DNA from: DASQLQ01 sp035629935
GTDB lineage: Bacteria > Actinomycetota > CADDZG01 > WHSQ01
Assembly (NCBI GenBank): GCA_035629935.1
Contig: DASQLQ010000068.1
Location: 1-16,258, forward strand
Direction: 5' to 3'
Length of the DNA: 16,258 nucleotides
The notes beneath the pieces are model-generated. The model was not told where the DNA came from and did not search any database. It was given only the letters and a program-made list of their open reading frames with translations. This document shows, one piece after another, positions 7,590 through 14,512 of the stretch (position 1 is the stretch's first letter; the number at the start of each line of letters is the position of its first letter). The position numbers and the translations under genes are program-made.

Positions 7590-9419
7590 TCATGCGCGCG
7601 GTCCCAGGAGTCTGTTGTCACCTTTGCGGATGGTGGCTCCCGTTGCATCCAGCCATTCCGCCAAAGGGACAGCGTATTTCCGCGACGTGGCGAGAAGATC
7701 TCGGATCTGGGCGACGGTCATCGGTCCATTCGCTTCGATGTGCGCCCGCACCAACCTTCTTGCTTCGGCCGCTCGACCGGCCGTCAAGAAGTAGTTGCCG
7801 ATCCTCACGAGCTCTCCGGTACCGGTCAGCGCGTCGAGGATCTTTCTATCGGCGCCAAGATCGTCAGCGAGTGGTGGATTGAAGGCCGAAGCTTCAAGGC
7901 GTTCGAGCAACGAAGATCGCTGGCTGTCCTGCACCTCGTCGAAGCGAACCTTGTGAGACGCCAGCCTGAGGTTGGACCCTTCTTCGACCACGCCGTCGAT
8001 GGAGCTGACGAGTGCGTCGAATGCCCCCGGGTCGCCCGGCCAGACCAGGTTGCGAGCGGTTGCCTTCGGCAAGCCGCCGGCGAGAGGATCACTCCGATGG
8101 TGCTCGTCCAATGTATCGACGAGGCTGTCGCTTAAGCGAGTGAGCTCGTCGGGTGCGACGACGAGATCACCGAGTACCGGGATCTCAGTGGGTAACGAAT
8201 GGACGCCTGTTCGCATCCGAAGGGTGTCCTGTTCGATCGCTCTTTCTGTCGCAAGGAGAGCCATTAGTGCCCCGACGGCGTCCGCGTTCGTGAGTTTTTC
8301 GAGCAGCGGCAACAGCATGGGGTCCCGGCGTTCGAGCGTTGGGAGGGGGTCAAGAACCAACCCACCTCCGAAGGTGAGGACGCGACCAGCATCTCGCAGC
8401 ACGAAGCGGTCCCCTCGAGCAAGCGGCAGCGCGTCCCTCAGTCTCAATTCCGCATACCCACCGGCCCCCGGCCCGATGCGGTCCGTCCCGATCAGCCTGA
8501 TCCGAACCGGAGTCTCAGCTGCCCCGACATACATGAGATGGGCGCCCTTCTCGGTTAGCTCGTGATCGCGACCTGCGATCGTGGGGTCCAACACGCGTAT
8601 CGACGCGTGCAAACGGTTGGTCGGGCGCCACCTACCTGCGGACACGATCGCGTCGCCACGTTCGGCCCCCTGTCTGTCCAACCCGGCGAGGTTCAACGCG
8701 GCCCGGTTGCCGGGGCCGAGCTTCTCTTGCTCCTTCTTGTGACTCTGGATCCCGCGGACGCGCGCCCGACGACCCTCGGGCGAGATCTCGACCTCCTCGC
8801 CCTTCTCGAATGACCCGCCTGCGAGCGTCCCGGTGACGACCGTCCCGGCACCCGCGATCGTGAACACCCGGTCCACCCATAGGCGCGGACGACCGAGGTT
8901 CGGGGCGGACTCGGCGTCTTGCACGACGCGATCGAGCGCGGCGATGAGCTCGTCCAGGCCGTCACCCGTGATGGCGGAGCAAGCAACCACGGGGGCGCCT
9001 CGCATCGATGACGCACCGATGCGACTTTCCACGTCTGCCCGCACCTGGGCCAGGGCTTCTTTGTCAACCGAATCGGATTTCGTCAGTGCGACAACCCCGG
9101 CTGACACCCCCAGGACATGCAGGATCGCCAGGTGCTCGGCCGATTGCGGCTTCCATCCTTCGTTCGCCGCCACGACGAAGAGGCACACTGTCGTGCCTCC
9201 GGCTCCGGCCAGCATGTTCCGGATGAACCGTTCGTGTCCGGGGACGTCGATGATCCCGATCTCGTTGCCGGATGGCAGTTGCAGCCACGCAAAGCCGAGG
9301 TCGATAGTCAGGCCTCGCCGTTTCTCTTCGGCGAATCGGTCTGGGTCGATGCCCGTTAACCGCTCGACCAGCGTGGATTTCCCGTGGTCGACGTGACCGG
9401 CCGTTCCGATGACGTGCAT
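7590..9419 (-). CDS. selB: Selenocysteine-specific translation elongation factor SelB
   Basis: The protein is 609 residues. The N-terminal GTPase domain shows G1 GHVDHGKS (8-15), G2 region RGLTIDLGF (35-43), G3 DVPGHE (58-63) and G4 TKSD (113-116). RGLTIDLGFAW in place of the EF-Tu sequence is diagnostic for SelB. Beta-barrel domains follow (DRVFTIAGAGTVVTGTLAGG, then the segment through GGGLVLDP), and the last 250 residues are the winged-helix repeats that bind the SECIS hairpin. The final segment (NYFLTAGRAAEARRLV, MTVAQIRDLL, SRKYAVPLAEWLD) is typical. SelB brings Sec-tRNA to in-frame UGA codons. The ATG has no Shine-Dalgarno sequence but has a -10 box six bases upstream, so the mRNA is probably leaderless. 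PMT follows closely. selA lies 2.8 kb away on the same strand, separated by other genes. Confidence 0.95.
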   Translation of the reverse strand: MHVIGTAGHVDHGKSTLVERLTGIDPDRFAEEKRRGLTIDLGFAWLQLPSGNEIGIIDVPGHERFIRNMLAGAGGTTVCLFVVAANEGWKPQSAEHLAILHVLGVSAGVVALTKSDSVDKEALAQVRADVESRIGASSMRGAPVVACSAITGDGLDELIAALDRVVQDAESAPNLGRPRLWVDRVFTIAGAGTVVTGTLAGGSFEKGEEVEISPEGRRARVRGIQSHKKEQEKLGPGNRAALNLAGLDRQGAERGDAIVSAGRWRPTNRLHASIRVLDPTIAGRDHELTEKGAHLMYVGAAETPVRIRLIGTDRIGPGAGGYAELRLRDALPLARGDRFVLRDAGRVLTFGGGLVLDPLPTLERRDPMLLPLLEKLTNADAVGALMALLATERAIEQDTLRMRTGVHSLPTEIPVLGDLVVAPDELTRLSDSLVDTLDEHHRSDPLAGGLPKATARNLVWPGDPGAFDALVSSIDGVVEEGSNLRLASHKVRFDEVQDSQRSSLLERLEASAFNPPLADDLGADRKILDALTGTGELVRIGNYFLTAGRAAEARRLVRAHIEANGPMTVAQIRDLLATSRKYAVPLAEWLDATGATIRKGDNRLLGPRA

Positions 9420-9425
9420 CCCGTG

Positions 9426-9431
9426 AGATTA
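9426..9431 (-). promoter_or_regulatory. -10 box of selB (leaderless)
   Basis: TAATCT on the minus strand, followed by six bases (CACGGG) and then the selB ATG, fits a leaderless promoter with transcription starting at or next to the A of the start codon. No good -35 hexamer is seen 17-18 bases upstream. Confidence 0.55.
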
Positions 9432-9473
9432 GGGGTCCGGGTGTGGCCTGAGATTTTTTGTCAGTTCGCTAAG

Positions 9474-9498
9474 GGTATCGGCCCTCCCGGCCGATACC
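9474..9498. repeat. 10-bp perfect inverted repeat upstream of the riboswitch
   Basis: GGTATCGGCC (9474-9483), a 5-base loop CTCCC, then GGCCGATACC (9489-9498). It lies between the selB promoter and the c-di-GMP aptamer. In RNA it would be a very stable hairpin, but no T-run follows on either strand. It may be an operator in the divergent promoter region or a 5' stabilising hairpin of the riboswitch transcript. Confidence 0.6.
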
Positions 9499-9509
9499 TT
9501 CCTTGGAGA

Positions 9510-9596
9510 CGCTTCCTCGACAAGGGCAAACCCGCCGTGAGGCGGGGACGCAAAACCAGGGGCCTCGGTTCGCCGAGGCGGCCCAGTTACCGAAAG
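9510..9596 (+). promoter_or_regulatory. Cyclic di-GMP-I (GEMM-I) riboswitch aptamer
   Basis: Conserved GEMM-I blocks occur in order: AAGGGCAAACC (9522-9532), a stem CCCGCC/GGCGGG closed by the GNRA tetraloop GTGA (9531-9546), GGGACGCAAAACC (9545-9557; consensus GGACGCAAAGCC), a second stem GCCTCGG/CCGAGGC with a TTCG loop (9562-9579), and the 3' block CAGTTACCG (9584-9592; consensus GGTTACCG or similar). The base that distinguishes c-di-GMP from cGAMP variants appears to be the c-di-GMP type (AGGGC). The 3' end abuts the ribosome binding site of the small ORF, so control is probably at translation initiation. Expression platform and direction (on or off) cannot be read directly. Confidence 0.85.
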
Positions 9597-9602
9597 GAGG
9601 AG
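9593..9602 (+). promoter_or_regulatory. Strong ribosome binding site of the riboswitch-controlled small ORF
   Basis: AAAGGAGGAG begins one base after the aptamer's ACCG block and lies five bases before the ATG at 9608. It fixes the start of the 58-residue protein and rules out the longer in-frame reading from 9503. Confidence 0.8.
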
Positions 9603-9607
9603 AAGAC

Positions 9608-9784
9608 ATGGTTCTGATACCGACGCTTAACGAGTCGAACACGATCGCTCAGATCGCCAGATCAATGTCCTCTCCACGCGCCCTGTCGTCGGTCGACGTG
9701 CCTGCGCCGCACGTTCCTCTCCTCCGTACCTGCCCCCCTCCGCGCGGCGCGGACCACTACGACGACTACTACTCAGCCGAGTAA
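9608..9784 (+). CDS. Unknown 58-residue protein controlled by a c-di-GMP riboswitch
   Basis: The start codon is fixed by a near-perfect Shine-Dalgarno sequence right after the aptamer. The product is 58 residues: a mildly hydrophobic N-terminal part (MVLIPTLNESNTIAQIARSM), a middle rich in Ser, Val and Pro, one Cys (residue 42) in TCPPPRG, and an acidic, Tyr-rich end DHYDDYYSAE. There is no signal peptide, membrane helix or recognised domain. It is the only gene between the riboswitch and the terminator, so the whole transcript seems devoted to it. Possible roles are a signalling or modified peptide precursor, a regulator that binds a partner through the acidic tail, or a non-functional reading frame in a regulatory RNA. 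Nothing nearby resembles peptide-modifying enzymes. I recognise no family. Confidence 0.65.
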   Translation: MVLIPTLNESNTIAQIARSMSSPRALSSVDVPAPHVPLLRTCPPPRGADHYDDYYSAE

Positions 9785-9798
9785 GAGTCTCTGATTTA

Positions 9799-9829
9799 GC
9801 AGGCCCCGGGCCCTCCCCCCGGCACCTGC
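9799..9829 (+). repeat. Imperfect hairpin after the small ORF
   Basis: GCAGG (9799-9803) pairs with CCTGC (9825-9829), with a 2x2 mismatch and then CCGG-type pairing inside. It sits between the small ORF stop and the terminator. It may help protect the 3' end or be incidental. Confidence 0.35.
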
Positions 9830-9838
9830 GCAAAGATT

Positions 9839-9875
9839 GAAGCGGCCGGTCGCCCCCCGGCCGCTTCTTTCGTTT
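9839..9875. terminator. Rho-independent terminator shared by convergent units
   Basis: An 11-bp perfect stem GAAGCGGCCGG (9839-9849) / CCGGCCGCTTC (9857-9867) with a 7-base loop is followed on the plus strand by TTTCGTTT. It ends the riboswitch transcript. On the minus strand it lies just past the metalloprotease stop codon (9874-9876) and could also act there, though its T-run is weaker on that side (CAATCTTT). Confidence 0.85.
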
Positions 9876-12135
9876 AGCGGCCGCCGGGTTGTGTTTGTCC
9901 GTTCACCTGCAGCGTGTAGGGGGCGTACTGCGTCAGCTCCTCCGTCGACTCGTCGTACGTGACCAGCGCGGCCACCGTCGATGCGTTGTCAGGCAGGAAC
10001 GCGGCCAGGGCCGTTCCTTCCAGGCCCCCGGTGAATCCAGGCACGAGCGTGAGCACCGTGTAGCCGGCGGTGGTGTGGGCGTCGTCGTAGGCGACCAACT
10101 GGACCGTGAAGCCTTCGACCGGGACGGGCCGGACCTCTGTCGGTGATTGCCAGTCGTTGATCGTGGTGCCTTGAGACACCTTCTTGTTCCCGACACTCAC
10201 CTCATCGATCCACCAACCTTCGAGGTTCACGGATCGGTCCGTGATGTAACGGAAGGCCAGCAAGATGTCTTGACCCGCGTACGCCGAAAGGTCGAATGTT
10301 TCGGTGACCCACGAGGGTTGGCACGAACCACCCAGCTGAGATCCCGGCGGACACCCCGAGTTCCCGGTCAACCCAGGAAGGTTGTCCTGAACATCGACGC
10401 TGGCCCCCGGATCGGAGTCGTTGACCGTGTGGTCGTTCGCCAGGCTCTTGTACGTCGCTCCTCCATCGGTCGACACTTGTACGAAACCGAAATCGAAGCC
10501 GTCATCGATCTCGTAGCGGTTCTCGAAACGAAGGATCGGGTCGTTGGCCGGCACGGAGACCTCGGCGACGATCGCTCTATCGAGGTCTGCACCGGAGCCC
10601 GAGTAGAGCGCGGCATTCTTGGCGCGATCGGGAGGCTCCGAGTCGACGACCCATTCGACCGGCGCCGGCGGCAACGAATCTTCACCGTCGAACGTGATCG
10701 AGCTGATGTCATCGGCGCTCAGGTACGTGTCTCCGTCGCGTAGGCGAACGAAGTCGGCACCGTTCGGAGGGGCACCGGGGAGAGCGTAGGTGTCGTCGTT
10801 GTCCCAGTTGACCGACGCGTGGAGAGACTTGGTCTTGAAGCGTCCGGCAGGTGCACCTTCCAGCGAGGCACCGTCGTCGAGCACTCCGTCCAGCGCGACC
10901 ATCGCGCTCCAGTCGTGGAGAACCTCACGTGCCGTTGGCTTCGCTTTGGTCTTCCGCAGCAATGTCTCCAGGCTCTCGAAGCTGTTGAGGCCGTTCCGGT
11001 GGAACTTGCCCATGAACTTCGTCCCGTAGCGCGACTTCAGGAACTCCATGAAGGTGTAGCTGGCGCCGTAGTCCGACAGGACCTCGCCCGGCTGCTCTTC
11101 CCACAGGTTCAGGGAGTTCTCCGGCCCCCCCACACGCGGGTTGGGGTTCGCGTCGGTCAGCACTTCGAGGAATCCGAGGAACGCCTGCGTGTGACCGTCG
11201 AATCCCAATTGGGTGATCGGCCGCCTCGGACGCGCGTAGCCCGTGAAGGTCTGTGCGTGGTCCGACAGACCTTCGTTGACCCACGTCGACTCGTTCGCGT
11301 CCTGGTAGTACTCGAGCAGGTGCTGGTACTCGTGCGCGAATGTCGACTCGTAAAGGAACGGCCGCGCCGGTTTCGACGCGCAGTTGTCACCCTGAACCGG
11401 TTCGTTCGGAGGCTTCCCGCGGGTCCGGTGGAGCCAATCGAACGCATCGATCGTCATCACGTTGCGGTCGAACAGCTCGTTGAATGCCGAAGTGAAGAAT
11501 CCAGCGATGTACGCGAGGTTCTGTGAGTTGTTCGGGTCGTAGAAGTTGTCCTCGCGCACGTTGTCGATCAGGGTCACGATGCGGTTACCGCGACCCTTGT
11601 AGTAGTTGGGGGGGAAGGGAGGCTGGATGACCGACGGGTTGTAGAGGCGCGCGTCGCTTCCATCCCGGTCGGGAGGCTTCGAGAAGATCCGCGATTCCTT
11701 CGGATAGATGTTCTCGTCGAACTCCTTGATCAGGTACTTCACCTGCTTGTTCGTGATCTTGATGCGTTCGTCGTTCCTGCAGTCACCAGCAGGGAACGCC
11801 AGACCCGTCGACACATCGTCGGAATCGTCGGCAACCCACACCTCGATGTGTTTGCCGAGGCCCCTCAATTTGAAGTTCTTCAGATAGGGAGCACCCTGAA
11901 CGTCGTCGAGTGCGAGCCACGTCTTGTTGGCGCCCACCTTCGGGCCCTGGTTCCGCGCTCTCGGCCCGTTGAGGCGACTGTTCTTGATGGTCATTCGGGG
12001 ATTGGTGTAGTCGGAGGAGATGTGACGCACACGGATCGGTGGTGCCTTTCGGGGAGCGGCCCCGACCTGGACGCCGGGCGTGATGAGTGCAAGCACCAGC
12101 AGCGCCGACAGAAGGATCGTGAAACGACGAAGCAC
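9874..12135 (-). CDS. Secreted zinc metalloprotease (gluzincin-like) with C-terminal jelly-roll-like domain
   Basis: The protein is 753 residues. A signal peptide (RRFTILLSALLVLALITPG, cleavage near GAA-AP) precedes the catalytic part. The zinc site is HEYQH (268-272), with a third ligand probably Glu288 in WVNEGLSDHAQ, as in gluzincins; the arrangement recalls M30 (hyicolysin) and immune inhibitor A-like (M6) proteins. A segment around 540-650 (FGFVQVSTDGGATYKSL, then FRYITDRSVNLEGWWIDEV) matches the beta-sandwich module found in immune inhibitor A, and the same kind of module interrupts the subtilase catalytic domain in this window. Cys595 and Cys604 may form a disulfide. The start is GTG at 12135, with AAAAGGGGG a few bases upstream. 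It follows selA by 40 bases, so it may be read through from the regulator-selA promoter. Exact peptidase family and substrate are uncertain. Confidence 0.85.
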   Translation of the reverse strand: MLRRFTILLSALLVLALITPGVQVGAAPRKAPPIRVRHISSDYTNPRMTIKNSRLNGPRARNQGPKVGANKTWLALDDVQGAPYLKNFKLRGLGKHIEVWVADDSDDVSTGLAFPAGDCRNDERIKITNKQVKYLIKEFDENIYPKESRIFSKPPDRDGSDARLYNPSVIQPPFPPNYYKGRGNRIVTLIDNVREDNFYDPNNSQNLAYIAGFFTSAFNELFDRNVMTIDAFDWLHRTRGKPPNEPVQGDNCASKPARPFLYESTFAHEYQHLLEYYQDANESTWVNEGLSDHAQTFTGYARPRRPITQLGFDGHTQAFLGFLEVLTDANPNPRVGGPENSLNLWEEQPGEVLSDYGASYTFMEFLKSRYGTKFMGKFHRNGLNSFESLETLLRKTKAKPTAREVLHDWSAMVALDGVLDDGASLEGAPAGRFKTKSLHASVNWDNDDTYALPGAPPNGADFVRLRDGDTYLSADDISSITFDGEDSLPPAPVEWVVDSEPPDRAKNAALYSGSGADLDRAIVAEVSVPANDPILRFENRYEIDDGFDFGFVQVSTDGGATYKSLANDHTVNDSDPGASVDVQDNLPGLTGNSGCPPGSQLGGSCQPSWVTETFDLSAYAGQDILLAFRYITDRSVNLEGWWIDEVSVGNKKVSQGTTINDWQSPTEVRPVPVEGFTVQLVAYDDAHTTAGYTVLTLVPGFTGGLEGTALAAFLPDNASTVAALVTYDESTEELTQYAPYTLQVNGQTQPGGR

Positions 12136-12175
12136 AAGGCCCCCTTTTCATGGCTGTAGCAGGTGTTTCCTTTTA

Positions 12176-13558
12176 CTACTCCTGCAGCGCAACTACGACT
12201 AGGTTCGCCAGGTTTTCGTCCTGTGAGGGCAGAACAGTTCTCAGGTCGAGCACGACTCGATCGTCTTCGATCCGGCAGACAACGGGGACGGCCCCGTGAC
12301 GCAGAGCACGCTCGATGGAAGCCGTACTCCGTTCGGGATGCGTGAGGGAAACGCCCCACGACGACAGGTCGGTGGTCGGCAGTGAACCGCCCCCCGCTAC
12401 CGCTCGTGTTGCTTGTGCCTCTGCTTTGACCGTGTCGCCGACGGCGAGGGTGATGCGTTCCGCCAGATCTCGTGCTCTGCGCTCGAGCTCCTCTGGGGGG
12501 GTCAACGCCATCCGCCAGAGTGGTAACCGGTATGTGTCGCCATCGAGATAAGCCTGGAGCGTCGCTTCCAGCGCGGCCAGGGTGAGCTTGTCCACTCGAA
12601 GCGCGCGCAACAAGGGATGTTTGGCGAGGCGCTCGACGAGGCGGGCCCGGCCCAGGATCAGTCCCGCCTGCGGTCCGCCGAGCAACTTGTCCCCCGAGAA
12701 CGTGACCAGGTCGGCGCCGTCCTCCAGCGCCACGTTCACCGAAGGCTCTCCCTCGATCAGAGGTCCTCGACCGCTCGGCTCGATGAGGCCGGATCCGACA
12801 TCATGGATGAAGCAAACGCCCCGCCCCAGGGCCAGGCGCGCTAGTTCCCGTGCAGCGACCGAAGCGGTGAATCCCACCACGCTGTAATTGGAGGGATGCA
12901 CCTTCAAGATCGCCGCCGTGTTCTGGGTGATCGCCTTCTCGTAGTCGGCGAGGTGGGTGCGATTGGTGGTGCCGACCTCGACCATCCGTGCACCCGAAGC
13001 CGACATGACATCCGGTAGGCGGAACTCCCCACCGATCTCGATCAGCTCGCCCCGGCTAACGATCACTTCCTTGTCGCGGCAGAGCCCGGCGAGTACTAGG
13101 AGAACCGCGGCCGCGTTGTTATTCACTACGAGTGCGGATTCGGCCCCCGTGAGGGTCGTCAGCAACGAACGGGCATGTGAGTAGCGATCTCCTCGGGTTC
13201 CCGAATCGAGCTCGTACTCGAGGTTGGAGTACGAGGTTGCTATCGCGCGGATCGCGTCGATCTGCTCCTCACCGAGGGGCACGCGGCCCAGGTTCGTGTG
13301 GATGAGCACACCGGTTGCATTGATGACCGGTCCCAGAAGTCTTCTGCGATGGGCGTCCAGAAGGGCCCGGGCGTCGGTGACGATCGCGGCGCTCGTGGGG
13401 GCCGGCGCGCCGTCCCGCACCAAGTGTCTGGCGTGATCGATCGCGCGGCGGGCCACGTCCACCAGGACCGCAGGGGACGCGGCCCCCCCGAGTTCCGTAA
13501 CGATGCGGTCCACGCTGGGGAGCGAACGGAGTCGCGCGTTCAGATCGTCCGAGCCCAT
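12176..13558 (-). CDS. selA: L-seryl-tRNA(Sec) selenium transferase SelA
   Basis: The protein is 460 residues, normal for SelA. The N-terminal domain (LPSVDRIV, then DARALLDAHRRRLLGPVINATGVLIHTNLGR, about 13-92) binds tRNA-Sec. The fold-type I PLP domain has NNNAAAVLL (146-154), GELIEIGGEFRLPDVM (170-185), HDVGSGLIEPSG (252-263) and the Schiff-base Lys291 in TFSGDKLLGGPQAGLI. It converts Ser-tRNA(Sec) to Sec-tRNA(Sec) with selenophosphate made by SelD. The ATG at 13558 has GAGAGGGG about five bases upstream. It starts 13 bases after the response regulator stop, so the two genes are probably one transcript. selD and selC are not in the window, and selB is in a separate unit. Confidence 0.95.
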   Translation of the reverse strand: MGSDDLNARLRSLPSVDRIVTELGGAASPAVLVDVARRAIDHARHLVRDGAPAPTSAAIVTDARALLDAHRRRLLGPVINATGVLIHTNLGRVPLGEEQIDAIRAIATSYSNLEYELDSGTRGDRYSHARSLLTTLTGAESALVVNNNAAAVLLVLAGLCRDKEVIVSRGELIEIGGEFRLPDVMSASGARMVEVGTTNRTHLADYEKAITQNTAAILKVHPSNYSVVGFTASVAARELARLALGRGVCFIHDVGSGLIEPSGRGPLIEGEPSVNVALEDGADLVTFSGDKLLGGPQAGLILGRARLVERLAKHPLLRALRVDKLTLAALEATLQAYLDGDTYRLPLWRMALTPPEELERRARDLAERITLAVGDTVKAEAQATRAVAGGGSLPTTDLSSWGVSLTHPERSTASIERALRHGAVPVVCRIEDDRVVLDLRTVLPSQDENLANLVVVALQE

Positions 13559-13571
13559 GCGGCCCCTCTCG

Positions 13572-14255
13572 TTAGTACTGAGGGTTGACGTTCAGGATCC
13601 GTCGTCGCATCGCTTCTTGGATCGCCGAAACGCGATTGTTGACGTGCAGCTTCGAGTAGATGTTCGCGACGTGAGTCGTCACGGTTCGCTCCGAGATCGA
13701 CAAGCGACTCGCGATGGTCTTGTTCGGGAGCCCCTCGCTCATCAATTGGAGGATCTCGCGTTCGCGGGGCGTAAGGGGCTGATAGACCTCGGCGACCTCA
13801 GCCTTCTGGTAGTTCTGGAACTCGGACAGGACCTTCAGCGCCAGTGTGGGATCGAGCTTCCCTTCGCCGGCGGCGACGGCCCTGACAGTCGAGATCACTT
13901 CGTCGAGGTCGGCCGTCTTCAACAGATAACCGGAGGCCCCCGCCTTCAGTGCATCGAAGACGAACTGCTGGTCGTCGTGGCCGGACAGCACGACTACGCC
14001 GGTATTGGGGAAGGCGTCCTTGATCTCGCGGGTGGTCTCGATGCCGTCTTTCTTGGGCATGATCACGTCGATCAGGACCACGTCGGGGAGGCTCTTCTCG
14101 ATCAGCTCGAGGACCTCGGTCCCGTCCGAGGCTTCCCCGATCACCTCGATGTCGCTCTCGGATTCGAGCATGGTCTTCATCCCGCGCCTGACCAGCTCGT
14201 GATCGTCGACCAGGATGACCGTTACCCGGGGGTTGGGGACCTGCTCGTCCGGCAT
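13572..14255 (-). CDS. NarL/FixJ-type response regulator
   Basis: The protein is 227 residues. The receiver domain (11-128) has acidic pocket Asp17/Asp18 (LVDDHE), phospho-acceptor Asp63 (VLIDVIMP), a switch Ser91 (VLSGHDD) and Lys113 (YLLKT). After a 30-residue linker, a LuxR-type helix-turn-helix (161-218: LTPREREILQLMSEGLPNK, ERTVTTHVANIYSKL) binds DNA. No histidine kinase is nearby, so it is an orphan here. It is the first gene of an apparent regulator-selA-metalloprotease run. The ATG has no ribosome binding site but has TATCAT six bases upstream, so the mRNA is probably leaderless. It diverges from the sigma factor gene across 257 bases. Its signal and targets cannot be read from the window. 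Confidence 0.92.
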   Translation of the reverse strand: MPDEQVPNPRVTVILVDDHELVRRGMKTMLESESDIEVIGEASDGTEVLELIEKSLPDVVLIDVIMPKKDGIETTREIKDAFPNTGVVVLSGHDDQQFVFDALKAGASGYLLKTADLDEVISTVRAVAAGEGKLDPTLALKVLSEFQNYQKAEVAEVYQPLTPREREILQLMSEGLPNKTIASRLSISERTVTTHVANIYSKLHVNNRVSAIQEAMRRRILNVNPQY

Positions 14256-14261
14256 GGCTGG

Positions 14262-14267
14262 ATGATA
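14262..14267 (-). promoter_or_regulatory. -10 box of the response regulator gene (leaderless)
   Basis: TATCAT on the minus strand, six bases (CCAGCC), then ATG. It has the same geometry as the selB and ZIP promoters. No recognisable -35 is seen at the expected distance. Confidence 0.5.
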
Positions 14268-14332
14268 TGCCCGGTCTGGGCCGGATTCCCGCCCTTCAGC
14301 GACGAAGAGCTACTGTCGATATCTCTCCGTAA

Positions 14333-14357
14333 GTAACTTTTTCCGGCGTTCCACGTT
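14333..14357 (+). promoter_or_regulatory. ECF-type promoter upstream of the sigma factor gene (GTAAC-N16-CGTT)
   Basis: GTAAC (14333-14337) and CGTT (14354-14357) are 16 bases apart, the classical form of an ECF sigma promoter (AAC-type -35, CGT-type -10). The same motif with identical spacing occurs at 16138-16162, and I found no other copy in the window. It lies about 155 bases before the sigma gene start and would give a leader of about 150 bases, consistent with autoregulation. Confidence 0.6.
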
Positions 14358-14450
14358 GCACTGTTTATGGGACCAGTGGGCAAATCGACTTCGATCTCGA
14401 GGTTGTTGATCTGGGGGATGACCGATTTAGCCCTTTCGGACTATTTCCCT

Positions 14451-14465
14451 CAGTGGGTCCCACTG
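14451..14465. promoter_or_regulatory. Perfect palindrome in the sigma gene leader, possible operator
   Basis: CAGTGGG-T-CCCACTG is a 7-bp perfect dyad. A second half-site CAGTGGG lies at 14374-14380 just after the ECF -10. In RNA, TGGGACC (14368-14374) can pair with GGTCCCA (14456-14462), so either a protein site or a leader hairpin is possible. Confidence 0.45.
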
Positions 14466-14512
14466 CCAGACTTCACTAGCCACTACCGGGCAATAAAAGG
14501 AGATCACCCCAC

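Noticed and set aside
9499..9600. tRNA-Sec between selA and selB
   Set aside because: The structured RNA there matches GEMM-I blocks. There is no TCA anticodon arm, acceptor stem or T-arm. No other tRNA-Sec-like sequence was seen in the gaps.
9503..9784. Longer 93-residue version of the small ORF starting at 9503
   Set aside because: It would translate through the riboswitch aptamer and has no ribosome binding site, whereas the ATG at 9608 has a near-perfect one.
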